Source: Limiplasma sp958448555 (lineage in GTDB: Bacteria > Bacillota > Clostridia > Christensenellales > Aristaeellaceae). Taken from it: DNA of 64,000 nt. Of the stretch, positions 52,527 to 61,311 are shown piece after piece; position 1 is the stretch's first letter, and each line of letters starts with the position of its first letter. The notes under the pieces were generated by a model that did no database searches, was not told where the DNA came from, and saw nothing but the letters and a program-made list of their open reading frames with translations. The stretch covers positions 36,147 to 100,146 of the forward strand of contig CAUDEL010000003.1 of assembly GCA_958448555.1 (NCBI GenBank), written 5' to 3'. The position numbers were made by a program, and so were the translations under genes.

Positions 52527-53372
52527 TCAGTAAAACATGGTGCCCACGCCCTCGTCGGTCAGGCACTCGATCAAAATGGCGTGCGGCACGCGGCCGTCGA
52601 TGATGAACACCTTTTTCACACCCCGGCGGATGGCCTCGATGCAACATTCGATCTTGGGGATCATGCCGCCGGAGATGATGCCCTCGCGGATGAGCTGCGG
52701 GGCCTCGCTGACCTGCACGGAGGGGATCAGCGTGCTTTCGTCGGCGGGGTCGCGCAGGATGCCGCGGATGTCGGTCATGGAGATGAGGCTCTCGGCGCCC
52801 AGGCTGGCCGCGATGCGCGCGGCGGCGGTGTCGGCGTTGATGTTGTAGGGGTTGCCCTCGCCGTCGCAGCCCACGGTGGAGATGACGGGGATGTAGCCCT
52901 TCTCCAGCACGTCCAGAATGGGCTGGGTGTTGACGCTTACGATCTCGCCCACGTAGCCGTGCACGTCGTCGAGCCTGCGGGCCTCGATCATGTGGCCGTC
53001 CATGCCGCAAAGGCCCATGGCCTTGCCACCCATGGACTGGATGTAGCCCACAAGGCTCTTGCCCACCTTGCCGGCCAGCACCATCTGCACGATGTCGGCC
53101 GCCTCGCGGTCGGTGACGCGCAGGCCGTCGATGAACTCGGACTTCTTGCCCAGGCGCTTTAGCAGGTCGGTGATCTCCGGGCCGCCGCCGTGCACCAGCA
53201 CGACCTTCACGCCCACCAGCGTGAGCAGCAGCAGGTCGCCCATCACGGCGCGCTTGAGGTCCTCGTTGACCATGGCGTTGCCGCCGTACTTGATGACGAC
53301 GATTTTCTGGTTATACGATTTGATGTAGGGCAGGGCCTGGATGAGGACCTCCGCCCGCTGGTCGATGGTCAT
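52527..53372 (-). CDS. argB: Acetylglutamate kinase
   Basis: 281 residues. It phosphorylates N-acetylglutamate, in many species the step inhibited by arginine. Key blocks are VVIKYGGNAM (ATP site), VLVHGGGPEITDLLK (acetylglutamate site), NINADTAAARIAASL and GGMIPKIECCIEAI. The N-terminus AEVLIQALPYIKSYNQK forms the extra helix seen in arginine-sensitive, hexameric kinases, so feedback inhibition is likely. AAGGAGAG lies before the ATG. Confidence 0.96.
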   Translation of the reverse strand: MTIDQRAEVLIQALPYIKSYNQKIVVIKYGGNAMVNEDLKRAVMGDLLLLTLVGVKVVLVHGGGPEITDLLKRLGKKSEFIDGLRVTDREAADIVQMVLAGKVGKSLVGYIQSMGGKAMGLCGMDGHMIEARRLDDVHGYVGEIVSVNTQPILDVLEKGYIPVISTVGCDGEGNPYNINADTAAARIAASLGAESLISMTDIRGILRDPADESTLIPSVQVSEAPQLIREGIISGGMIPKIECCIEAIRRGVKKVFIIDGRVPHAILIECLTDEGVGTMFY

Positions 53373-53385
53373 GATGCTCTCCTTA

Positions 53386-54618
53386 TCAGGTGCGGTAGTC
53401 GCCGTTGATCTTGACGTAGTCGTAGGTGAGGTCGCAGCCCCAGGCCTTGGCGGAGGCGCTGCCGCTGTTGAGAGCCACCTGCACGGTGATCTCGTCGTCC
53501 ATGAGGATCTCCTTGGCGGTCTCCTCGCTGAAGGCCACGCCCGCGCCGCCGCGGCATACGGGAATCAGGCCCCGGTTGGAGCGGAAGTTCACGTCCACCT
53601 TGCTTACGTCCACGTCCGCCCCGGCGTAGCCGATGGCGCACAGCACGCGGCCCCAGTTGGCGTCGGCGCCAAAGATGGCGGCCTTGAGCAGCGTGCTTTT
53701 GATGACCGCCTTGGCCACCAGCTTGGCTACGGCGGTGCTCTTGGCGCCCGTCACTTCGCACGCCAGCAGCTTGGTCGCGCCCTCGCCGTCCTTGGCCATG
53801 ACGGCGCACAGCTTTTCGCACACCTTGTACAGCGCGGCCACAAACGCCTCGTAATCCGTGCCCATGCAGGCCTCGATGGGGGCGTTGCCCGCCATGCCGT
53901 TGGCCATGATGGAAACCATGTCGTTGGTGGAGGTGTCGCCGTCCACGCTGAGCATGTTGAAGGTATCGGCCGTCACGGTGGTGAGCGCCCGCTTGAGCGC
54001 CACGGAGGAGATGACCGCGTCGGTGGTCAGGAAGCACAGCATGGTGGCCATGTTGGGCGCGATCATGCCGCTGCCCTTGGCGATGCCGCCCAGCTTGCAC
54101 GTTTTGCCGCCCAGGGGGAAGCGCACGGCGACCTCCTTGGAGACCGTGTCGGTGGTCATGATGGCCTCGGCCGCGCGGGTGCCGCCGGCGGGGGTGTCCT
54201 CCAGCGAATCGGCCAGCTTGCCGAAGTTCTTCTGGAAGGGCTCCAGCGTCATGGGCTGGCCGATCACGCCGGTGGAGGCCACGATCACGTCCTCGGCCTT
54301 CACGCCGATGTACTGCTCCACCAGGGAGCACATGCCCTCGGCGATCTCGATGCCGTTGGCGTTGCAGGTGTTGGCGTTGCCGCTGTTGCAGATGACGGCC
54401 TGCGCGACGCCGTTTTCCACGTGCTTTTGCGTAACGAGGATGGGCGCCCCCTTGACCAGATTCTGTGTGTAGACGCAGGCGGCGTTGGCGGGTACTTCGC
54501 TGACGATGAGGGCCACGTCGCGCCGGGTGCGGTTGCGGCGGATGCCCATGTGCTCGCCCGTGGCGGAGAAGCCCTGCGCGGCCGTCGCGCCGCCGGCGAT
54601 GAAGGTGATTTCTGACAT
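53386..54618 (-). CDS. argJ: Bifunctional ornithine acetyltransferase/N-acetylglutamate synthase
   Basis: 410 residues. ArgJ recycles the acetyl group from acetylornithine to glutamate. It cuts itself into two chains; the nucleophile threonine is seen in GEGATKLLACEVTGA. Other family blocks are CVYTQNLVKGAP, ICNSGNANTCNA, ASTGVIGQPM, GKTCKLGGIAKGSGMI and, at the end, DLTYDYVKINGDYRT. The ATG has GGAAGGGGG upstream. With argC, B and D it gives a complete cyclic route to ornithine; the gene is separated from argC by a 51-nt gap containing a small GC-rich hairpin. Confidence 0.96.
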   Translation of the reverse strand: MSEITFIAGGATAAQGFSATGEHMGIRRNRTRRDVALIVSEVPANAACVYTQNLVKGAPILVTQKHVENGVAQAVICNSGNANTCNANGIEIAEGMCSLVEQYIGVKAEDVIVASTGVIGQPMTLEPFQKNFGKLADSLEDTPAGGTRAAEAIMTTDTVSKEVAVRFPLGGKTCKLGGIAKGSGMIAPNMATMLCFLTTDAVISSVALKRALTTVTADTFNMLSVDGDTSTNDMVSIMANGMAGNAPIEACMGTDYEAFVAALYKVCEKLCAVMAKDGEGATKLLACEVTGAKSTAVAKLVAKAVIKSTLLKAAIFGADANWGRVLCAIGYAGADVDVSKVDVNFRSNRGLIPVCRGGAGVAFSEETAKEILMDDEITVQVALNSGSASAKAWGCDLTYDYVKINGDYRT

Positions 54619-54669
54619 TGTGATCCCCCTTCCAGATTGCTCAAAAAGCGGACGGGCAAGGCCCGCCCG

Positions 54670-55602
54670 TCAAAGCGCCAGCCCCGTGAGGGGCGGCGCA
54701 CCCAGGACCAGGTTGAGACATTCGATGGCCGCGCCGCACGCGCCCTTGCCCAGATTGTCAAAGCGCGCGTAGGCGATCATGCGCTCGTCGTTGCCGGTGA
54801 CAAACAGCTCCATGCGGTCGCTGCCGCTGAGGGCCACGCTGTCGATGGACGGCTCGGGATTGTCCTCCAGCACCCGCACCAGCGCCGCGCCCTCAAAGAA
54901 CGCGCGGTAGACGCCGCTCACCTCGGTAAGCGATGCCTTGCGGCACAGGATGCCCTCGGTGAGCGGGAGGCTCACCAGCATGCCGCTGAACACGTCCATC
55001 ACCACGGGCTGGAACACCGGCGGGCGCGTAAGGCCGCACACATGCGTGATTTCGGGCAGGTGCTTGTGGCTCTGGCCCACGGCGTAGGGCCGGGGCGCGT
55101 GCAGGGCGGCGGGCCGGTCCGGCGCCTCGTAATCGGCGATCATGCGCTTGCCGCCCCCGGAATAGCCCGTGAGCGACAAAAGCGACAGCGGCGCGTCCGG
55201 CGAGAGCAGCCCCGCGTCCACCAGCGGCTTCACCAGCGCGATGCACCCGCTGGCGTGGCAGCCCGGCACGGCGATGCGCCGGGCGCTGCTAACGGCTTTG
55301 GCCTGCACCGCCCCAAGCTCCGGGAAGCCGTAGGTAAAGCGCGGGTCCGTGCGGTGGGCGGTGGAGGCGTCCAGAATCACGCCCTCCCCCTCGCCCAGGG
55401 CGGCCACCAGCTCGCGGCTGGCGGCGTCGGGCAGGCAGAGGATGGTGGCGTCGGCCCGACGGGCCATGGCGGCGCGGGCTTCAAGGTCCTTGCGCTTCTC
55501 CTCCGGGAGCGAGAGGAGCGAAATGTCCTCCCGCCCGGCGAGGCGATCCCGCACCCGCAGGCCCGTGGTTCCCTGGTCGCCGTCGATGAATACGTTGAAC
55601 AT
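54670..55602 (-). CDS. argC: N-acetyl-gamma-glutamyl-phosphate reductase, short (type 2) form
   Basis: 310 residues. It reduces acetylglutamyl phosphate to the semialdehyde with NADPH. The short class is marked by DGDQGTTGL at the N-terminus instead of the GASGYxG of longer ArgC. The catalytic cysteine is in VPGCHASGCIALVKPL, followed by SLTGYSGGGKRMI. The start overlaps the argG stop by one base (TAATG), with GAAGGGAAAG inside the argG end, so the two are coupled. Confidence 0.93.
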   Translation of the reverse strand: MFNVFIDGDQGTTGLRVRDRLAGREDISLLSLPEEKRKDLEARAAMARRADATILCLPDAASRELVAALGEGEGVILDASTAHRTDPRFTYGFPELGAVQAKAVSSARRIAVPGCHASGCIALVKPLVDAGLLSPDAPLSLLSLTGYSGGGKRMIADYEAPDRPAALHAPRPYAVGQSHKHLPEITHVCGLTRPPVFQPVVMDVFSGMLVSLPLTEGILCRKASLTEVSGVYRAFFEGAALVRVLEDNPEPSIDSVALSGSDRMELFVTGNDERMIAYARFDNLGKGACGAAIECLNLVLGAPPLTGLAL

Positions 55603-56837
55603 TACAGCTTTCCCTTCAGAAGCGTCGCCCGCGCGGCGATGGGCAGGCCGAAGAGGCTGATGAAGCCGGCGGCGTTCTTCTGATCGTAGACGTGATCCTC
55701 GCCGAAGGTGGCGATCTCCTCGCTGTAGAGCGAATAGGGGGAGGTGACGCCGGCGTTGATGATGTTGCCCTTATAGAGCTTGAGCTTGACTTCGCCGGTG
55801 ACGGTCTTCTGCGTCTCGGTGACGAAGGCGGCCAGCGCCTCGCGCAGCGGGGTGAACCACTGGCCGAAGTAGACCAGCTCGGCGTAGCGGTTGGCGACCA
55901 GTTCCTTGTAGTGCTGGGTGTCGCGGTCCAGGCAGATGGTCTCCAGCACCTGATGCGCGCGGTAGAGGATGGTGCCGCCGGGGGTTTCGTACACGCCGCG
56001 GCTCTTCATGCCCACGAGGCGGTTTTCCACCATGTCGCACAGACCCACGCCGTTCTCGCCGCCCAGCTTGTTGAGGTATTCCATCATGGCCACGGGAGAA
56101 AGCTTCTTTCCGTCCACCGCCACGGGCACGCCCTTTTCAAAGGAAAGGGTCACGTAGGCGGGCTTGTCGGGGGCCATCTCGGGGCTGACGCTCATCTCCA
56201 GGAAGCCGGGCTTGTTGTACTGCGGCTCGTTGGCCGGGTCCTCCAGGTCCAGGCCCTCGTGGCTGAGGTGCCAGAGGTTCTTGTCCTTGGAATAGTTGGT
56301 CTCGCGGCTGATCTTGAGGGGAACGTTATGCTTTTCGGCATACTCGATCTCCTCCTCGCGGCTCTTGATGTCCCACTCGCGCCACGGGGCGATGATGGCC
56401 AGCTCCGGCGCGAAGGCCTTGATGGTCAACTCAAAACGCACCTGGTCGTTGCCCTTGCCGGTGCAGCCGTGGCAGATGGCGTCCGCGCCTTCCTTCCTGG
56501 CGATCTCCACGATGCGCTTGGCGATGATGGGCCGCGCGAAGCTGGTGCCCAGCAAATATTCGCCCTCATACACCGCGCCCGCCTGCATGGTGGGGTAGAT
56601 GTAGTCGGTGATGAACTCTTCCTTGAGATCCTCCACGTAGAGCTTGCTGGCGCCGGTCTTGAGGGCCTTTTCCTCAAGCCCCTCCAGCTCCGTGCCCTGG
56701 CCCACGTCGCCGGAGACGGCGATGACCTCGCAGTTGTTATAGTTCTCCTTGAGCCAGGGGATGATGATGGAGGTGTCCAGCCCGCCGGAATACGCGAGCA
56801 CAACTTTTTTAATATCCTTCTTGGCCTTGGGTGCCAT
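55602..56837 (-). CDS. argG: Argininosuccinate synthase
   Basis: 411 residues. It condenses citrulline and aspartate using ATP. The PP-loop VVLAYSGGLDTSI is at the N-terminus; other blocks are EVIAVSGDVGQGTELEG, CHGCTGKGNDQVRFE and FLEMSVSPEMAPDKPAY. AAGGAGG lies before the ATG. It is the first gene of the six-gene arginine operon. The argininosuccinate lyase gene argH is not in the window, and carbamoyl phosphate synthase genes are also absent. Confidence 0.96.
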   Translation of the reverse strand: MAPKAKKDIKKVVLAYSGGLDTSIIIPWLKENYNNCEVIAVSGDVGQGTELEGLEEKALKTGASKLYVEDLKEEFITDYIYPTMQAGAVYEGEYLLGTSFARPIIAKRIVEIARKEGADAICHGCTGKGNDQVRFELTIKAFAPELAIIAPWREWDIKSREEEIEYAEKHNVPLKISRETNYSKDKNLWHLSHEGLDLEDPANEPQYNKPGFLEMSVSPEMAPDKPAYVTLSFEKGVPVAVDGKKLSPVAMMEYLNKLGGENGVGLCDMVENRLVGMKSRGVYETPGGTILYRAHQVLETICLDRDTQHYKELVANRYAELVYFGQWFTPLREALAAFVTETQKTVTGEVKLKLYKGNIINAGVTSPYSLYSEEIATFGEDHVYDQKNAAGFISLFGLPIAARATLLKGKL

Positions 56838-56851
56838 AGCAAATGCCTCCT

Positions 56852-56885
56852 TGAATTATTATGCATGTATTATGCATATTATGCA
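56852..56885. promoter_or_regulatory. ArgR/AhrC-type operator (ARG boxes) upstream of argG
   Basis: Three overlapping AT-rich palindromes: TGAATTATTATGCA (56852-56865), TGCATGTATTATGCA (56862-56876) and TGCATATTATGCA (56873-56885). The known ARG box is TGAATWWWWATTCA; the first differs by one base in one half. They cover the -10 box, as expected for an arginine repressor. Confidence 0.6.
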
Positions 56886-56897
56886 GGTGCTTGTCAA
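56869..56897 (-). promoter_or_regulatory. Promoter of the arginine operon
   Basis: On the minus strand, consensus TTGACA and CATAAT are separated by 17 nt. The -10 box lies within the ARG-box palindromes. Confidence 0.7.
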
Positions 56898-56953
56898 GGG
56901 GGCGGACGCTTTTTTTTGGAGAATGTACAAAAGATTTTTTGTGCGGGGATACC

Positions 56954-56987
56954 AAAAAAAGGAGGAAAGCCAACCGGCGTTTCCTCC
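56954..56987 (-). terminator. Terminator for the serC-serA operon (hairpin copy 1)
   Basis: On the minus strand, GGAGGAAACGCC...GGCTTTCCTCC is followed by seven T residues. It is separated from the serA stop by element B and hairpin copy 2. Confidence 0.7.
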
Positions 56988-57216
56988 TCAGCGTGGCGAA
57001 AAAGCTCGCCTGTGGCGATCTTTTCCGCCAGGACACGTTTCCCCTGCGCCTGCGGCGCGGCCGGGGAAACGTGCAAGGAAACCTTGCTGCGCAAGGCTTC
57101 CGAATCCACCGCACATGTCGCTGGATTCGGATTTCATTCGGAGGGCTGCGGCCCTCCGAGCCTCCCCAAAGGGTTTTTTGACAGTCTGAGGAGGAAAGCC
57201 GACCGGCGTTTCCTCC
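56954..57216. repeat. Structured intergenic element B, flanked by duplicated terminator hairpins
   Basis: The gene-free region 56838-57238 holds the argG promoter and this element. Hairpin copy 1 (56961-56987, preceded by A7) and copy 2 (57190-57216) are identical at 26 of 27 positions, with a GGAGGAAA/TTTCCTCC stem. The 202-nt interior contains consecutive perfect hairpins at 57034-57073 (11-bp stem with a nested hairpin), 57082-57096, 57101-57129 and 57139-57158. Its ends are imperfect inverted repeats: TCAGCGTGGCGAAAAAGCT at the left and the inverse of TCAGACTGTCAAAAAACCC at the right, 13 of 19 positions matching. The right end GGGTTTTTTGACAGTCTGA is close to that of element A. Confidence 0.72.
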
Positions 57217-57238
57217 TTGATGAATGAATATGGGGAAA

Positions 57239-58417
57239 TCAGCCCTTTGCCGGCAGCCGCAGGCGGATGACGCCCGGCAGGGCCCTGAGCTGGGTCAGGA
57301 GCATGTCGTCGGGTTCGCGGTCCAGCTCAAGCACGGTGACGGCCATGTCGCGGCGGCTCTTGTTGAGCATGTTGTTGATGTTGATCTTGCGGGCGCCGAT
57401 GGCGGCGGAGATGGCCGACACCATGCCGGGCTCGTTTTCATGGATGATGAGCACGCGCACGCCCTCGCTGTGGCCCAGGATGATCTCGGGGAAGTTGACG
57501 GAATTGCGGATCTGGCCGTCCTCCAGGTAGTCGCGCAGCTCGCGGGCGGCCATATCGGCGCAGTTGACCTCGCTCTCAGGGGTGGAGGCGCCCAGGTGCG
57601 GGATGGCGATGGCGTTCTTCATCTTGAGCACGGCCTGGGTGGGGAAGTCGGTCACGTAGCTTGCCACCTTGCCGCTCTCCAGGGCGGCGGCGAGGGCCTC
57701 TGCGTCGGCCAGCTCGGCGCGGCTGAAGTTGAGCAGGTGCACGCCGTCCTTCATCTGGGCGATGGAGGCCGCGCCGAACATGCCGCGGGTGGCGTCGGTG
57801 AGGGGCACGTGGACGGTGATGTAGTCGGCGGACTGATAGATCTCATCCACGGAGGAGGAGCGCTTGATGGCGCGGCTGAGCGACCAGGCGCTTTCCACGC
57901 TGATGAAGGGGTCGTAGCCGATGACGTTCATGCCCAGGCCCTGCGCGGCGGCGTTGGCCACCAGCGCGCCGATGGCGCCCAGGCCGATGACGCCCAGCGT
58001 CTTGCCGCGCACCTCGGGGCCCGCGAACTGGGCCTTGCCCTTTTCCACCAGCTTGGCGACCTCCGCGCCCTGGCCGTCCAGGGTGCGCGCCCAGTCGATG
58101 CCGCCGGCGACGTTGCGGCTGCCCAGCATGAGGCCGCAGATGACCAGCTCGGCCACGGCGTTGGCGTTGGCGCCGGGGGTGTTGAAGACCACGATGCCAC
58201 GCTTGGTGCACTCGTCGATGGGGATATTGTTGGTGCCCGCGCCGGCGCGCGCGATGGCCAGCAGGCTGTCGGGCAGATCCATGTCGTGCATGGAGGCGGA
58301 GCGGACCAGAATTCCGTCGGGCACGGGCTCCTCCTTGGCGATGAGGTAGCGCTCGGCGGTCAGGCTCTGGTGGATGACATCGGAGATATTGTTGAGGGTC
58401 TGGATCTTATACATCAT
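57239..58417 (-). CDS. serA: D-3-phosphoglycerate dehydrogenase
   Basis: 392 residues. First step of serine synthesis, oxidising 3-phosphoglycerate with NAD. The 2-hydroxyacid dehydrogenase blocks are visible: ARAGAGTNNIPID, VIGLGAIGALVAN (NAD-binding), HVPLTDATRGMF, LLNFSRAELADAEAL and IPHLGASTPESE (catalytic His). A C-terminal ACT domain (about 320-392, VRVLIIHENEPGMVSAISAAI) should mediate serine inhibition. Two adjacent ATG codons (58417 and 58414) overlap the serC stop; AAAGGAG is upstream. Confidence 0.94.
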   Translation of the reverse strand: MMYKIQTLNNISDVIHQSLTAERYLIAKEEPVPDGILVRSASMHDMDLPDSLLAIARAGAGTNNIPIDECTKRGIVVFNTPGANANAVAELVICGLMLGSRNVAGGIDWARTLDGQGAEVAKLVEKGKAQFAGPEVRGKTLGVIGLGAIGALVANAAAQGLGMNVIGYDPFISVESAWSLSRAIKRSSSVDEIYQSADYITVHVPLTDATRGMFGAASIAQMKDGVHLLNFSRAELADAEALAAALESGKVASYVTDFPTQAVLKMKNAIAIPHLGASTPESEVNCADMAARELRDYLEDGQIRNSVNFPEIILGHSEGVRVLIIHENEPGMVSAISAAIGARKININNMLNKSRRDMAVTVLELDREPDDMLLTQLRALPGVIRLRLPAKG

Positions 58418-59490
58418 ACATTCTCCTTTTCAAAGGCCTTCATGACTTCGACGAGCTTTTTGACGCCCTCCACCGGCATGGCGTTGTAGATGCTGGCGCG
58501 CATGCCGCCCACGCTGCGGTGTCCCTTGAGGTTGACCAGGCCGTTTGCGGCGGCGTACTTGACGAAGGCCGCGTCCTTGTCGGCGTCGCCGGTGACGAAG
58601 GTGACGTTCATCAGCGAGCGGCAGTCCCTGCGGGCGGGCGCCTTGAACAGGGCGCTATGGTCCAGGTAGTCGTAAAGAAGGCCGGCCTTGTACTTGTTCT
58701 GCTCGTAGATGGCCGCTACGCCGCCCAGGTCCCTGAGCCACTCAAAGCCCAGGCCAGCCATGTAGATGCCGTACGTGTTGGGGGTGTTGAGCATGCTGTC
58801 GTTCTTGCTCTGCAAAGCCCAGCTCATCAGCTTGGGGCATTTGGGGTCCTCGTGGCCCATCAGGTCGCGGCGGACGATCACGATGCACAGGCCCGCGGGG
58901 CCGATGTTCTTCTGCGCGCCGGCGAAGATGACGCCGAACTTCGTCACGTCGAAGGGCTCTGAGAGGATGTTGGAGCTCATGTCCGCCACCAGCGGCACCT
59001 TCCCGGTGTCGGGAATGGCAGTGTAGCGGGTGCCGTAGATGGTGTTGTTGGTGGTGATGTAGGCATAGTCCGCGTCCGGCCGCCAGTCGAAGGCGTCGGG
59101 GACGTAGGTGTAGGTGTCCTCGCGGGAGGAGGCGGCGATGTGCACGTCGGCATACTTCCTGGCTTCCTCGGCGGCCAGGTGGGCGAAGTTGCCGCTGTCC
59201 ACATAATCGGCCTTGCCGGCGGAGAGCAGGTTCAGCGGCACGGCGCTGAACTGAAGCGTCGCGCCGCCCTGCAAAAACAGGATCTCGTAGTCATCCGGCA
59301 CGTTCATCAGCTCTTTGAGCAGCGCCTTGGTGCGGTCAAAGATCTCGATGTACATGCCGCTACGGTGGCTCATCTCCATGACGCTCATGCCGCGTCCGGG
59401 GTAGCAGACCAGCTCGGCGGCCGCCTTTTTGAGCACGCTTTCAGCGATCATCGCGGGACCTGCGGAAAAATTATATACGCGTTCCTCCAT
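58414..59490 (-). CDS. serC: Phosphoserine aminotransferase
   Basis: 358 residues, PLP-dependent, second step of serine synthesis. Family blocks are VYNFSAGPAMIAESVL, GMSVMEMSHRSG, LFLQGGATLQFSAVP, VADMSSNILSEP and IFAGAQKNIGPAG (lysine for PLP). The ATG at 59490 has GGGAGGAAG upstream; the open frame runs 59 codons further but that part covers the promoter. It is the first gene of a two-gene operon with serA. A serB phosphatase is not in the window. Confidence 0.95.
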   Translation of the reverse strand: MEERVYNFSAGPAMIAESVLKKAAAELVCYPGRGMSVMEMSHRSGMYIEIFDRTKALLKELMNVPDDYEILFLQGGATLQFSAVPLNLLSAGKADYVDSGNFAHLAAEEARKYADVHIAASSREDTYTYVPDAFDWRPDADYAYITTNNTIYGTRYTAIPDTGKVPLVADMSSNILSEPFDVTKFGVIFAGAQKNIGPAGLCIVIVRRDLMGHEDPKCPKLMSWALQSKNDSMLNTPNTYGIYMAGLGFEWLRDLGGVAAIYEQNKYKAGLLYDYLDHSALFKAPARRDCRSLMNVTFVTGDADKDAAFVKYAAANGLVNLKGHRSVGGMRASIYNAMPVEGVKKLVEVMKAFEKENV

Positions 59491-59563
59491 GTGATGCTTC
59501 CTCCCTGTTTGATTGAGTGGGACGTTTTTTGCCCTATTGGCGATGTTTCGACCGGATGCGTCT

Positions 59564-59592
59564 GTTATACACCAAAACGGCGCAGATTGCAA
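59564..59592 (-). promoter_or_regulatory. Promoter of serC-serA
   Basis: On the minus strand, TTGCAA and TATAAC are separated by 17 nt. The leader of about 65 nt is too short for a T-box. Confidence 0.55.
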
Positions 59593-59684
59593 GAGGAAAA
59601 ATGGATTTTCTTTTGTACAAAAACTGGATGCTTCCAAAGAATGATACCGTTGGGAGTTGTGCATCAAACCGACGGCGCGGGATT

Positions 59685-59713
59685 TTGACTTTTTCGCGCA
59701 GCGTGGCTATAAT
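59685..59713 (+). promoter_or_regulatory. Promoter of the MmcQ-like gene
   Basis: TTGACT and consensus TATAAT are separated by 17 nt, 26 nt before the ATG at 59740. Confidence 0.75.
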
Positions 59714-59739
59714 GGCGGCAACAGGGGAGGCGATGAGGC

Positions 59740-60129
59740 ATGGACGAGCTTGCCTGGCTGGACCGTTACCTGCGCGAAAAACCCGCGACGGTGTGGGATT
59801 ACAAGATCGAATGGGGCTGGGACCGCTACCGCGTGGCGGGAAAGCTCTATGCCGCCACCTGCCTGCCGGGCCCCGCCTATGCAAAGGAATATGCGGGACA
59901 TCCGTTGCTTACGCTCAAATGCGATCCGGCGGAAAGCGAGCTGCTGCGCGCCGGCTGTCCCGATATCCTGCCGGGGTTTTATACGGACAAGCGCAGGTGG
60001 ATCTCCATCCGCCTGGACGGCGGAGTGGAACGCAATACGATCCTCCGGCTGTGCGATTCGTCCTATGCGCTGGTGCTGGCGGGTCTGAGCCGGAAGGCGC
60101 GGCGGGAGGTCCTGGGGGAGGAGGCGTAA
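59740..60129 (+). CDS. MmcQ/YjbR-family protein
   Basis: 129 residues, complete for this family (CyaY-like fold, PF04237), often annotated as DNA-binding without firm proof. Family features are YLREKPATVWDYKIEWGWDRYRVAGKLYA, LTLKCDP, YTDKRRWISIRLDG and IRLCDSSYALVLAGLSRKARRE-type end (shown here in parts). AGGGGAGG lies before the ATG. It has its own promoter and precedes galM, which has a separate one. Function unknown. Confidence 0.82.
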   Translation: MDELAWLDRYLREKPATVWDYKIEWGWDRYRVAGKLYAATCLPGPAYAKEYAGHPLLTLKCDPAESELLRAGCPDILPGFYTDKRRWISIRLDGGVERNTILRLCDSSYALVLAGLSRKARREVLGEEA

Positions 60130-60145
60130 ATTGTTGCGCCGTCCC

Positions 60146-60174
60146 TTGACCCCCGGTGCCCGATGGGCTACAAT
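60146..60174 (+). promoter_or_regulatory. Promoter of galM
   Basis: TTGACC and TACAAT are separated by 17 nt, 46 nt before the ATG at 60221. Confidence 0.65.
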
Positions 60175-60220
60175 AGGCATAGCCACACGAAAACAGTTCA
60201 AGTGCAAAGGAGGCCCTGTC

Positions 60221-61273
60221 ATGAGCATCACCCAGCGTCCCTTCGGCGTTACCCCCGCCGGGGAACAGGTTACGGAGTATACCATGACCAACCGGGAGGG
60301 AGCCTGCGTATCCGTCCTCGATTTCGGCGGCATCATCACCCGCATCCTGGTCAAGGATCGGAATGGCAGGCTGGACGACGTCAATTTGAGCTTTGAGGAT
60401 ATCGGCGTGTATGCCCGGGGCCTCAGCGGCAGCATGGGCATGCTTATCGGCCGGGTGGGCAACCGCATCCGGGGCGCGGCGTTCGAGCTGGAGGGACAGC
60501 GCTATACGCTGCCCGGGAACGACAACGGCAACTGCCTGCATGGCGGGGTGGGCTTTGGCCTGCGGATGTGGAAGGTACAGCCCGCGGCGGCGGAGGGCGA
60601 CGCGCTGGAGCTGACGCTGAGGAGCGAGGACGGCGACCAGGGCTTTCCCGGAACGCTTGAGGTAAAGGTGACCTATACCTTTAACGACCAAAACGAGCTG
60701 GGCATCCACTACCAGGCCCGCACCGACAAGGCCACCCTGTGCAACCTCACCAATCACGCCTATTTCAACCTGGACGGGCATGCCTCCGCAAGCGTGCGCG
60801 ACCTGGAGCTGCAAATCAACGCCGATTTGGTCACCGAGGTGGGCGAGGGGCTCATTCCCACGGGCAGGCTGATTCCGGTGGGGGAGGTGCCGTATGATTT
60901 TACAAAGCCCACCCGCATCGGCGATGTGCTGGACCGCATGCCCGAGTGCCCCGGAATGACCATGGCAAAGGGCGTGGATTTCAACTACTGCGCGGGAGGC
61001 GACCGCCAGACCAAGCGGATCGCCACGCTCTATTCGCCCAGGACCGGCCGCGTGATGGAGGTCATCACCGACCAGCCCGGCGTGCAGTGCTACACCGCCA
61101 ACTTCCTGGATATCGACGGCAAGGAGGGCGTGCATTACGGCCCCTACTCCGGGGTATGCCTGGAGACGCAGCATTATCCCGATGCCATTCATCAGCCGCA
61201 GTTTCCCTCCATCGTGCTCAGGCCACAGGACACCTATGATTCCTTCACCATCTACCGCTTCGGCGTTCGCTGA
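60221..61273 (+). CDS. galM: Aldose 1-epimerase (galactose mutarotase)
   Basis: 350 residues. It interconverts alpha and beta anomers of galactose or glucose. Catalytic features are NRIRGAAFELEG, NCLHGGVGFGLRMW (first His), LTNHAYFNLDGH (second His), DFNYCAGG and VCLETQHYPDAIHQP, where the glutamate is the base. The ATG at 60221 has AAAGGAGG upstream and follows its own promoter. No other Leloir-pathway gene is in the window. A small secreted protein follows after 38 nt. Confidence 0.93.
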   Translation: MSITQRPFGVTPAGEQVTEYTMTNREGACVSVLDFGGIITRILVKDRNGRLDDVNLSFEDIGVYARGLSGSMGMLIGRVGNRIRGAAFELEGQRYTLPGNDNGNCLHGGVGFGLRMWKVQPAAAEGDALELTLRSEDGDQGFPGTLEVKVTYTFNDQNELGIHYQARTDKATLCNLTNHAYFNLDGHASASVRDLELQINADLVTEVGEGLIPTGRLIPVGEVPYDFTKPTRIGDVLDRMPECPGMTMAKGVDFNYCAGGDRQTKRIATLYSPRTGRVMEVITDQPGVQCYTANFLDIDGKEGVHYGPYSGVCLETQHYPDAIHQPQFPSIVLRPQDTYDSFTIYRFGVR

Positions 61274-61311
61274 CGGAGCGGGATGATATCGCTGCAAACG
61301 GAGGAGACAAA

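Noticed and set aside
56838..57238. Transposase remnant or small gene in element B
   Set aside because: All frames are short, GC-rich and interrupted by hairpins; nothing resembles a transposase or recombinase.
59491..59739. Possible T-box leader before serC
   Set aside because: The predicted promoter leaves a leader of about 65 nt, too short for a T-box, and no specifier or antiterminator element was seen.
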